NCBI RefSeq assembly: GCF_047126315.1
Contig: NZ_CP138953.1
Location: forward strand, 1,302,001 to 1,366,000
Length of the DNA stretch: 64,000 bases
Source: Shimia sp022448905
GTDB lineage: Bacteria; Pseudomonadota; Alphaproteobacteria; Rhodobacterales; Rhodobacteraceae
Direction: 5' to 3'
Shown here: piece after piece, positions 9,040 to 16,201 of the stretch
Position numbering within the stretch: the first letter of the stretch is position 1
Layout: each line of letters opens with the position of its first letter
Position numbers and translations under genes: made by a program
The notes under the pieces: generated by a model
Database searches by the model: none
What the model was told of the DNA's origin: nothing
The model's input: only the letters and a program-made list of their open reading frames with translations

Positions 9040-9555
9040 TCAAGTGGCGTCTTCTTGCGCAGCGATGACCTCGCGGGGGATTGCGAAGTCTATCACTGTG
9101 CCTTGCGAGAATTTCACGTCGGACCAGCTGTGGAGATCAAAGTGAAACACGGTGGTGGCGCAGGTGGGATAGTCCGAGAAGCGCGGGTCGCTGGCCTGAT
9201 TTTGGGCCAGCATTTCAGCGAAGTAGGCGATGCCCGGGTTGTGCCCCAGCATCAGGATGGTGTTGGCCTCTGCGGTTTGCAGAACATGCAGCATGACGTC
9301 CGCACCGGCGTGATAGAGGGCATCCTCGTAGCGGGTTGTGGCCGCAGTGATGCCTAGTCGGGCATAGGTCTCGCGGGTGCGTTCTGCGGTGGAGCAGAGC
9401 AGCTCCTCAGGCAAATAGTCTTTGTCTTTGAGCCACTTGCCCATCGCGGCGGCGGAGGTGCGGCCGCGTGCGTTGAGAGGGCGGGCGTGATCCGGTTGCA
9501 TGAAGTCGTCCCAGCTTGATTTGGCGTGGCGCATCAGGATCAGGGTACGGCTCAT
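9040..9555 (-). CDS. SixA-type histidine phosphatase family protein
   Basis: 171 residues from the ATG at 9555. It has the RHG signature LILMRHAKSSW, with the phosphorylated His in RHAKSSW, plus ERTRETYARLG and the second catalytic His in MLGHNPGI. The layout matches SixA/COG2062 small phosphatases, which act on phosphohistidine. The start overlaps the stop of the upstream Fe-S gene by 4 nt, so it is the third member of a coupled minus-strand trio. The true substrate is unknown. Confidence 0.78.
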   Translation of the reverse strand: MSRTLILMRHAKSSWDDFMQPDHARPLNARGRTSAAAMGKWLKDKDYLPEELLCSTAERTRETYARLGITAATTRYEDALYHAGADVMLHVLQTAEANTILMLGHNPGIAYFAEMLAQNQASDPRFSDYPTCATTVFHFDLHSWSDVKFSQGTVIDFAIPREVIAAQEDAT

Positions 9556-10178
9556 GGATGAAAGGACCTCATATGTAAGGCGGATTGCGCGTCGGTGCGC
9601 TCGGCTTTGCCTGAGTGTGGACAGGCGCGGCGGGCAATGCAACCGCGGGACATGCAGTCGGAGCCTTCTTGGGTGTCCAAGAAGGCGTGGCAAGCAGCGA
9701 CCTTGTAGCCGGTTTCTGCGCTGAGCGCGTCCACCGGACAGGTCGTGGTGCAGGGGGCCTTACAGGTGAGGCAGGGAGAGGGCATATCCTGCTGAGGTAA
9801 AGGGATTTCTGTCGGCAAGATCAGCGCCCCACGTAGGGAGATCATCAGGCCCACTTCGGGGTGCACCATCATGCCGACGGGGCTTTGGAAGAACGGTCCG
9901 CTGTCCAAGGCCCAACGAATGAACGGCGGATAGGGCGGGCCGTCGGAGGGGAATTGGCATGTTCCGCCAAACTCGTGGGCGAGATTGCCAACCACCCGTT
10001 TGGACCACCGGTCGACTGGATGCTTTTCACCGTCCAGATATTCTGGCGACGCGCTAAATGCGGCCCAAAAAGCCGGGCCGGTGCCAAAGAGCACAATGGT
10101 TTTGCCGTCCTCATGCAGCGCCCCCATGGTGAGCAGGCCCGCGTTTGCGGCGGCAGCTTGGATGGCGTCCAGCGTCAT
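9552..10178 (-). CDS. 4Fe-4S ferredoxin-like protein
   Basis: 208 residues from the ATG at 10178. The C-terminal half has a ferredoxin pattern CLTCKAPCTTTCPVDAL, then further Cys in GSDCMSRGCIARRACPHSG, enough for one or two 4Fe-4S clusters. The N-terminal half (about 1-120) has no motif I recognise. It resembles the C-terminal part of QueG-type Fe-S proteins but lacks the corrinoid-binding region. Both ends overlap neighbours by 4 nt, implying coupled translation with the fatty-acid hydroxylase and the phosphatase. Confidence 0.6.
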   Translation of the reverse strand: MTLDAIQAAAANAGLLTMGALHEDGKTIVLFGTGPAFWAAFSASPEYLDGEKHPVDRWSKRVVGNLAHEFGGTCQFPSDGPPYPPFIRWALDSGPFFQSPVGMMVHPEVGLMISLRGALILPTEIPLPQQDMPSPCLTCKAPCTTTCPVDALSAETGYKVAACHAFLDTQEGSDCMSRGCIARRACPHSGKAERTDAQSALHMRSFHP

Positions 10179-10969
10179 TTTGCACGGAAGGGGAGGCGCA
10201 GGCTCCAGGAAAGTTTGGTGGGGCGGGTATCTTGCCACTCTAATCCGATGGTCATCTCATTATGTCCTGCACGGGGTTGCGCGATATAGGTTCCCAGCGC
10301 GCGGTCCCAGATCGACAGGGCAAAGCCATAGTTGCTGTCGTGCTCGTCCCGAAGCACCGAATGATGCACACGATGCATGTCGGGTGTGACCAAAACAAGC
10401 CGGATCAAACGGTCGAGTTTGGCGGGCAGGTGGATGTTGGCGTGGTTGAACAACGCGGTGCCGTTGAGCAGGATTTCAAACACCAGCACGGCCAGCGCGG
10501 CAGGACCAAGCAGATAGATCAGGCTGATTTTGAGCCCCATCGACAGCGCAATTTCCACCGGATGGAAGCGAATGGCGGTGGTGACATCAAAGTCTGGATC
10601 CGCGTGGTGCACCCGATGCAGGCGCCACAGGAGCGGGATTTTGTGGGTGATAAGGTGTTGCAACCAAATGGCAAAATCCAGGATCAGGATTGCCAAAATG
10701 AACTCAATTGCGACGGGGAGGTGCAAGATGTTGAACAGACCCCAGCCGTTGGATTGGGCATCAGAGGCCGCGCCGACGGCGAGCAAGGGCAAAGCGATGG
10801 CCAGGGCGCGAAGGGTTAAGGTGTTGAGGGCAGACAGCCCCCAGTTGGTCATCCAGCGGCGGGATTTGGACCAGTTCAACGGTCGACGTGGGGCCAACGT
10901 TTCGATCCCAGCGAGTAGGATGAAGAGGCCAAAGAAAACGCTCAGGCGGATCAGAAGCTCGTGTTGCAT
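10175..10969 (-). CDS. Sterol desaturase / fatty acid hydroxylase family membrane protein
   Basis: 264 residues from the ATG at 10969; an in-frame TTG lies 30 nt upstream and neither start has a strong ribosome site. Four or more hydrophobic helices surround His-rich di-iron ligands: WLQHLITHK, LHRVHHADPDFD, RFHPVE, NHANIH and MHRVHHS. These define membrane di-iron C-H oxygenases such as C-5 sterol desaturase and carotenoid or lipid hydroxylases. The substrate cannot be read from sequence. It is the first gene of an overlapping trio with the Fe-S protein and the SixA-like phosphatase. Confidence 0.8.
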   Translation of the reverse strand: MQHELLIRLSVFFGLFILLAGIETLAPRRPLNWSKSRRWMTNWGLSALNTLTLRALAIALPLLAVGAASDAQSNGWGLFNILHLPVAIEFILAILILDFAIWLQHLITHKIPLLWRLHRVHHADPDFDVTTAIRFHPVEIALSMGLKISLIYLLGPAALAVLVFEILLNGTALFNHANIHLPAKLDRLIRLVLVTPDMHRVHHSVLRDEHDSNYGFALSIWDRALGTYIAQPRAGHNEMTIGLEWQDTRPTKLSWSLRLPFRAK

Positions 10970-11034
10970 TAAGAGGCATCCATAGTGGTGGCCTCTCAAT
11001 ATATTTATTTTTCAGAATGTGAAAAGGGGCGGTG

Positions 11035-11898
11035 TTAGTCGGCTCGGATCATCGAGCCTGCACCATGTTCGGTGAAGAGCTCCAGCAGGCAAGCATTGGG
11101 GGCGCGGCCGTCCAGAATGACCACAGCGCGCACGCCTTTTTCGATGGCGGCAAGGGCTGTTTCGGTCTTGGGGATCATGCCACCAGCAATCACGCCTTCT
11201 TCAGTAAGGTCGCGGATTTGTTGCGCTTTTAGCTCTGTCAGAACTTCGCCTTCGCCGTTCTTCACACCGGCTACATCAGTCAGCAGCAGAAGGCGGTCCG
11301 CTTCCAAGGCTCCGGCAATGGCGCCGGCGGCAGTGTCGCCGTTGATGTTGTAGGTTTCGCCGTTGCGGCCCGCGCCCAAAGGCGCGATCACCGGAATGGT
11401 GTCATTGGCAAAGAGTTCGTGCAGAATCGCTGGGTTCATGTCGGCCGGGGTGCCGACAAAGCCGAGGTCTGGGTTGGTTTGGTCACAGACAATCAGGTTG
11501 GCGTCTTTGCCAGACAGACCAACCGCTTTGCCGCCCTGACGGTTGATCGCAGAGACGATGCGTTTGTTGACCACACCGGACAAAACCATCTCCACCACTT
11601 CGACAGTTGCGGCGTCGGTGACGCGTTTGCCGTTCACAAAATCGGATTTGATTTCAAGACGTTCCAGCATCGCGTTGATCATCGGACCACCGCCGTGCAC
11701 GATCACCGGGTTGATGCCCACCTGGCGCATCAGAACCACGTCGCGAGCAAAATCATCCATGGCTTCGTCGCTGCCCATGGCGTGTCCGCCAAGCTTAATA
11801 ACCACGGTCGCACCGGTGTAGCGCTGCAGGTAGGGCAGGGCTTGGGACAGGGTGCGGGCGGTGGCGATCCAATCGCGGTTCATATCTTGTGTCTTCAT
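11035..11898 (-). CDS. argB: Acetylglutamate kinase
   Basis: 287 residues of the amino-acid kinase fold. VVIKLGGHAMGS is the phosphate-binding loop, VIVHGGGPMINAMLERL binds N-acetylglutamate, and NGKRVTDAATVEVVEMVLSGVVNK and GKDANL follow. ArgB phosphorylates N-acetyl-L-glutamate in arginine biosynthesis. Its N-terminal extension (DWIATARTLSQALPYLQRYTG) is the type found in arginine-inhibited hexameric enzymes. The start at 11898 has AGAGG upstream; a second ATG lies 15 nt downstream. Confidence 0.94.
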   Translation of the reverse strand: MKTQDMNRDWIATARTLSQALPYLQRYTGATVVIKLGGHAMGSDEAMDDFARDVVLMRQVGINPVIVHGGGPMINAMLERLEIKSDFVNGKRVTDAATVEVVEMVLSGVVNKRIVSAINRQGGKAVGLSGKDANLIVCDQTNPDLGFVGTPADMNPAILHELFANDTIPVIAPLGAGRNGETYNINGDTAAGAIAGALEADRLLLLTDVAGVKNGEGEVLTELKAQQIRDLTEEGVIAGGMIPKTETALAAIEKGVRAVVILDGRAPNACLLELFTEHGAGSMIRAD

Positions 11899-11966
11899 GT
11901 TGGCTGGCCTCTTTGTCAGAGCGTGTTAACCGCTCTTGTCAGGAGTGCCAAGACGCACCGGAGGGT

Positions 11967-12018
11967 TGATGTGCCGATTTGGTAAAAAAGGGGCAAATTA
12001 ACCCGATTTGGCACATCA
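11967..12018. promoter_or_regulatory. Long inverted repeat upstream of argB
   Basis: TGATGTGCC (11967-11975) and GGCACATCA (12010-12018) form a perfect 9-bp dyad separated by 34 nt. The sequence CGATTTGG also occurs twice inside it as a direct repeat (11975-11982 and 12004-12011). It lies 69-120 bp upstream of the argB start and downstream of the first ABM gene, where an operator or looped binding site would fit. The function is inferred. Confidence 0.4.
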
Positions 12019-12078
12019 GTATTGCGTCGGTATCACGACTGTTTTGCGGAGGTGGGGCTGTTTGTTAACAACAGCGTC

Positions 12079-12399
12079 TTAACGCGCATGCACGGAGGGT
12101 GCGGCGGAGGGGACAAAATGCGGTGTCAGCTCTTTGATCACCAGATCGGTGACCCCGTTCTCAAACAGGTCCTGAAAGTCATGCAAGGCGTCACTGTTCA
12201 AGAAGAGTTGCCAGTCGCGACGACTTTCCCAGCGGTGGAACAGAATGAATTGTCCCGGATCACCGGTGCCGGTGTGGACGTCAAAACGCAGGCAGTTTTG
12301 CTCGTTCAGCACCCGTTGGGCGAGGCGCAGCAATCCCTTGCGCACGCGGGTGCGGTTGGGCGAGTCGAGATAAAAGGACGCCATAATTGTAACGGTCAT
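12079..12399 (-). CDS. Antibiotic biosynthesis monooxygenase (ABM) fold protein 1
   Basis: 106 residues from the ATG at 12399; the longer frame has no better start. MTVTIMASFYL opens the ferredoxin-like ABM fold, with QFILFHRWESRRDWQLFLNS as the second conserved block, as in YgiN-type proteins. Such proteins act as cofactor-less monooxygenases or are of unknown role. AAAGG precedes the start. A second ABM gene of exactly the same length lies immediately upstream on the same strand. Confidence 0.7.
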   Translation of the reverse strand: MTVTIMASFYLDSPNRTRVRKGLLRLAQRVLNEQNCLRFDVHTGTGDPGQFILFHRWESRRDWQLFLNSDALHDFQDLFENGVTDLVIKELTPHFVPSAAPSVHAR

Positions 12400-12536
12400 C
12401 TGAAAGCCTTTGCCGATTCTTTGCAGACAGCGGTAATGCGCCAAGCCTGCGTCGGAAAAGTTTACTTAACAGTGAAAGAAAATGGCGCCTTCGCCTTAAA
12501 GGTGAGATAATTTTAGAGATGTCGGTTATTGAGTGT

Positions 12537-12857
12537 TTAACTTGCCAACGCGAAGCAGGTGGAGCGCCGTGGGCGCAAGGGGGCCTGTTTGGCCACGGTG
12601 AGGTCTGACAGCAGGCCGTACACCTCGGTTTGAAACGCAAAATGCGCCTCGGAGTTGAGGTAGGCTTGCCAGGCCGCGGCATTGTCCCACTTTTGTTGGA
12701 TGTGGAATTCGGACGGGGAATCCGCAAGGGTTGTGGCGGCATAGCTGATACAGCCCGGCATATTGCAGGCGCGGGCGGCCAGCGTTTTTAAGGCGCTGGC
12801 CACGTGATCTGCGTCACGCTCATCCGTTGAGAAGGAGACCACCACTGTCTCTCTCAT
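12537..12857 (-). CDS. ABM-fold protein 2
   Basis: 106 residues from the ATG at 12857 (MRETVVVSFST). It shows the same fold as the next gene: a mid-protein CISYAATTL strand, then EFHIQQKWDNAAAWQAYLNSEAHF. The C-terminus ends RPRRSTCFALAS, unlike its neighbour. The two ABM genes are equal in length but clearly diverged, so they may be an old tandem duplication. It lies downstream of rnpA on the same strand, where yidD or yidC would be usual. Confidence 0.65.
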   Translation of the reverse strand: MRETVVVSFSTDERDADHVASALKTLAARACNMPGCISYAATTLADSPSEFHIQQKWDNAAAWQAYLNSEAHFAFQTEVYGLLSDLTVAKQAPLRPRRSTCFALAS

Positions 12858-13010
12858 TGATCCACTCCATACCGATTTCAAACGGTTTCACCCCGAAACA
12901 CATTCGACTGGATGGATATATGAGCAGGGGGTAAACGGTAAAGGCACAGAGTGTCTTAGATTTTAGACAATCTGTTTGCAGCCGTGCGAACATGTAACGC
13001 CTTCAGAGGG

Positions 13011-13445
13011 TTACTTACGCGGGGTATGCAATTTGCGCAGGGCCCATTTCAGATCCCCTTGCAGGGTTTTGAAGGCGCGACTGTCGGTTTCGTCTTTGCG
13101 GCCGATCAGAACATAGTCCCAGCCAGCTTGGCCGTGGGTTGGGAGAATCGCGCGGGCGACTTCGCGCATCCGGCGTTTGGCGCGGTTGCGGGCAACGGCG
13201 TTGCCCACTTTCTTGGAGCAGGTGAATCCGACGCGGATGACGGAAGGATCGATGTCTTCGTCGTCGCGGCGTTTGCGGGCCTGGATCATCATCGCCTTAG
13301 TGCCTTGCTTGCGGGCACGGGCGGCGGCGAGGAAGTCGCTGCGTTTTTTAAGGACGGGCAGGGCAGGCTGCGCACAAACGGAAACCGCCGGAGACGTTGT
13401 CCCGTTGGAGGCTGTGCCTTCCTGTGGGGTCTCCGGCGGTGTCAT
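13011..13445 (-). CDS. rnpA: Ribonuclease P protein component
   Basis: 144 residues. The family core LKKRSDFLAAARARKQG, GFTCSKKVGNAVARNRAKRRMREV and DYVLIGRK is intact; the RNR motif binds the P RNA. The N-terminal 30 residues are an extra low-complexity stretch (TPPETPQEGTASNGTTSPAV) and a later internal start is possible. RnpA assists 5' maturation of tRNAs. It lies 33 nt downstream of rpmH, the classical pairing. Confidence 0.9.
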   Translation of the reverse strand: MTPPETPQEGTASNGTTSPAVSVCAQPALPVLKKRSDFLAAARARKQGTKAMMIQARKRRDDEDIDPSVIRVGFTCSKKVGNAVARNRAKRRMREVARAILPTHGQAGWDYVLIGRKDETDSRAFKTLQGDLKWALRKLHTPRK

Positions 13446-13478
13446 TTTTCTAAACGGCCTGTTCAGGCAGTCGTGCGC

Positions 13479-13613
13479 TTATGCGCTCAGCGACTTACGA
13501 CCGCGTGCGCGGCGTGCGTTCAGGATCTTGCGGCCAGCTTTGGTGGCCATGCGCGCACGGAAGCCGTGGCGGCGTTTACGAACCAGGTTCGAAGGTTGGT
13601 AGGTGCGTTTCAT
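13479..13613 (-). CDS. rpmH: 50S ribosomal protein L34
   Basis: This short gene was read directly from the minus strand: [20 protein letters not shown], then [20 protein letters not shown], then SLSA, 44 residues in all. Sequence and length match bacterial L34, a very basic protein of the large ribosomal subunit. It is the first gene of the rpmH-rnpA pair. The promoter must lie in the gap to its right, which contains a perfect 12-bp palindrome 66 bp upstream of the start. Confidence 0.97.
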
Positions 13614-14020
13614 CGCTCCGTCTCCGTCATGTTGTTTCAGTGGGCCCCGGCGCGAGATTCGCGGTGCCTATCTATTCGAAGACCGGTCTTTAGACGGGCC
13701 TGCCGGATAAGTCAAACGTCAGATGGGGGATTTTTGGCAAAAAGGCAAGGTCCGGAGAGGAAACTGTGCGAATGAAACGCCTCTTCCTTCAATGGGCTGT
13801 TTTCTGCGTGGTTTGGTGTCTTTCAAAAGGGGCGTCTGAAACAATCGGCGGCTTTGAGACGGACTTCCAAGTGGCAATATTACAAGTCATTTGTCGCATT
13901 GTTACGGTTAACCAAGAATTCCTCACGAAACGTGGCGTCGTGATCAAGCGCCCGTGAGGTCTCTGTTGTTTTACCAATACGTCAGCCATGTTGGGGTAAG
14001 ACCAAGAAAACGGATCAAAG
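13614..14020. promoter_or_regulatory. Intergenic region with divergent promoters of rpmH and the TVP38 gene
   Basis: This 407-bp gap separates divergent genes. It holds the perfect palindrome AAGACCGGTCTT (13679-13690) on the rpmH side and GGTTAACC (13907-13914) on the other. A 63-codon frame at 13766-13957 has a hydrophobic start but no convincing ribosome site or homology, so it is not called as a gene. Confidence 0.45.
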
Positions 14021-14761
14021 ATGTCTGATGTGACGGATACTTCGCAAGAAGCCAAATCCAAATTGGCGCGTATGCTGCCGCTGGCAGCGCTTGTCGCCGG
14101 GGCTGTGTTGGGTGCTTATGTTTTGGGGGACTACCTGAGTTTTGAAGCCTTGCGCGATAATCGCGAGATGCTGATTGGCTACCGTGATGCGCATTACGCG
14201 CTTGCTGTTGTGGTGTTCATGGCGATTTATGTGGTGATCGCGGGGTTCTCTTTGCCGGGGGCCACCATCGCGACGCTGACCGGCGGCTTTCTGTTTGGCA
14301 CCTTTCCTGGGGTGTTGTTCAACGTAGGCGCGGCGACGATTGGCGCCACGGTGGTATTTCTGGCCGCGCGATGGGGGCTTGGCGACCGGTTGGCAGCGAA
14401 GATGGATGCCAGCGAGGGAAAGGTGAAAGCGATCAAGGACGGAATTGATGAGAACCAGTGGTCGATGCTGTTCATCATCCGTCTGGTGCCTTTGGTGCCT
14501 TTCTTTGTGGCTAACCTGATCCCAGCCCTCGTGGGCGTGCCGCTGTGGCGTTATGTGGTGTCCACTTTCATTGGCATTATTCCCGGTGGGCTGGTGTACA
14601 CGTCAGTGGGTGCCGGATTGGGCGAGGTGTTTGCCCGTGGCGAGACGCCGGATCTGGGCATTATTTTTGAGCCACATGTGTTGTTGCCGATCCTTGGCCT
14701 GGCGGCGCTGGCGTTCCTGCCGGTTGTGCTCAAACTCATTCGCGGCAAAGAGGCGCTGTAA
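14021..14761 (+). CDS. TVP38/TMEM64 (DedA-superfamily) inner-membrane protein
   Basis: 246 residues with about five hydrophobic segments. The central VTT-domain signature is visible: SLPGATIATLTGGFLFGTFPG, then GATVVFLAARWGLGD, and FIIRLVPLVPFFVANLIPALVGV with the conserved Arg in a hydrophobic run. The superfamily includes lipid scramblases and proton-coupled transporters; the activity of this member is unknown. The next gene starts 3 nt after its stop, so it is in an operon with the flavoprotein and probably the sensor kinase. Confidence 0.85.
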   Translation: MSDVTDTSQEAKSKLARMLPLAALVAGAVLGAYVLGDYLSFEALRDNREMLIGYRDAHYALAVVVFMAIYVVIAGFSLPGATIATLTGGFLFGTFPGVLFNVGAATIGATVVFLAARWGLGDRLAAKMDASEGKVKAIKDGIDENQWSMLFIIRLVPLVPFFVANLIPALVGVPLWRYVVSTFIGIIPGGLVYTSVGAGLGEVFARGETPDLGIIFEPHVLLPILGLAALAFLPVVLKLIRGKEAL

Positions 14762-14764
14762 ATC

Positions 14765-16183
14765 ATGGAACAGATCAAGACGGATGTGCTGGTCATCGGG
14801 GCTGGCTCTGGTGGGTTGTCTGTGGCGGCTGGGGCAAGCCAGATGGGGGCCAGCGTGGTGCTGCTGGAAGGCCACAAGATGGGCGGCGATTGCCTGAACT
14901 TTGGCTGCGTTCCCAGCAAGGCCCTGCTGGCGAGCGCCAAAATGGCGCATCAGCAAACCAAGGGCGGCGCCTTTGGTGTGCCTGATCAGGTGCCGCAGGT
15001 GGATTATGCGGCGGCCAAGGCGCATGTGGCGGATGTGATTGCCCAAATTGAACCGATGGACAGCGTGGAGCGGTTTGAAGGCTTTGGCGTGCGAGTGATC
15101 CAGGAATACGGGCATTTCATCAGCCCGTCGGTGGTGCAGGCCGGGGATCATCAGATCACGGCACGGCGCGTGGTGATTGCCACCGGGTCCAGCCCGCTGG
15201 TGCCGCCGATCCCCGGGTTGGATCAGGTAGACTATCTGACCAATGAAACCCTGTTTGAGATGACGGAGACGTCGGAGCATCTGTTGATCATTGGCGGCGG
15301 GCCAATTGGTATGGAGATGGCGCAGGCGCATGTGCGGTTGGGCGTCAAGGTCACTGTAATCGAGGGCGCCAAGGCGCTCGGACGGGATGATCCGGAGATG
15401 GCGGCAATTGTGCTGGAGCGGCTGCGTGGCGAAGGTGTGGAGATTGCCGAGGACGCGATGGCGAAGGCGGTGACCCAGAAAGATGGCGTGATCACGGTTG
15501 AGGCGCAGGATGGGCGCAGCTTTAGCGGCTCCCATCTGTTGGTGGCCGTGGGGCGCAAAGCCAATATGGCGCGGCTCAATCTGGAGGCCGCAGGGATCGA
15601 GACCCACAAGACCGGGATTTCGGTGGATGCCTCGCTGAAGACCTCCAACAAGAAGGTCTATGCCATTGGCGATGTCGCGGGTGGCGCGCAGTTCACCCAT
15701 GTGGCGGGCTATCAGGCCGGGGTGATCATCCGGTCCATGCTGCTTGGGCTGCCGGCCAAGGCGCGCACAGATCACATTCCTTATGCGACTTACACCGACC
15801 CAGAGCTGGCGCAGGTTGGGCTGACCGAGGCGGAGGCGCGGGCGCAGTATGGCGACAAGCTGACCGTGACGCGGTTTGAGAGCCACCACAACGACCGGCT
15901 TATTGCCGAGCGCAATGCCTATGGACTGATCAAGGCGATGGTGGTGAAAGGCCGCCCGATGGGAGTGTCGATTGTCGGGCCGCAGGCGGGGGAGTTGGTG
16001 AATCTGTGGTCGCTGGTGATTGCCAATAAACTGAAGATGAGCGCGGTGGCGGGGATGGTGTCGCCCTATCCTACGGTGGGCGAAATCAACAAGCGGGTTG
16101 CAGGGGCCTATTTCTCGCCGCAACTGTTTGATAATCCTAAGGTGAAACGGGTGGTTGGCTTGGTGCAACGCTGGCTGCCGTAA
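14765..16183 (+). CDS. FAD-dependent pyridine nucleotide-disulfide oxidoreductase
   Basis: 472 residues of the lipoamide dehydrogenase / mercuric reductase class. The FAD-binding GAGSGGLSVAAGA is at the N-terminus, with the redox-active disulfide in GGDCLNFGCVPSKALL, an NAD(P) site IIGGGPIGMEMAQA, FAD site KVYAIGDVAGGAQFTHVAGYQ and a C-terminal dimerisation domain. The usual C-terminal His-Glu of lipoamide dehydrogenase is not seen (YPTVGEINKRVAG instead), so it is probably not E3. The tight link to a TVP38 gene recurs in many bacteria; the substrate is unknown. Confidence 0.85.
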   Translation: MEQIKTDVLVIGAGSGGLSVAAGASQMGASVVLLEGHKMGGDCLNFGCVPSKALLASAKMAHQQTKGGAFGVPDQVPQVDYAAAKAHVADVIAQIEPMDSVERFEGFGVRVIQEYGHFISPSVVQAGDHQITARRVVIATGSSPLVPPIPGLDQVDYLTNETLFEMTETSEHLLIIGGGPIGMEMAQAHVRLGVKVTVIEGAKALGRDDPEMAAIVLERLRGEGVEIAEDAMAKAVTQKDGVITVEAQDGRSFSGSHLLVAVGRKANMARLNLEAAGIETHKTGISVDASLKTSNKKVYAIGDVAGGAQFTHVAGYQAGVIIRSMLLGLPAKARTDHIPYATYTDPELAQVGLTEAEARAQYGDKLTVTRFESHHNDRLIAERNAYGLIKAMVVKGRPMGVSIVGPQAGELVNLWSLVIANKLKMSAVAGMVSPYPTVGEINKRVAGAYFSPQLFDNPKVKRVVGLVQRWLP

Positions 16184-16201
16184 CCAGAACGGTCGCGAAA
16201 C

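Noticed and set aside
8506..9357. 283-codon plus-strand frame over DUF411 and the phosphatase
   Set aside because: Antisense to two minus-strand genes with clear motifs.
13766..13957. 63-codon frame with hydrophobic start between rpmH and the TVP38 gene
   Set aside because: No convincing ribosome site, no family match; probably promoter DNA.
14603..16168. 521-codon antisense frame over the flavoprotein
   Set aside because: Composition (His, Arg, Gln, Leu) is that of an antisense shadow; the sense gene has complete motifs.
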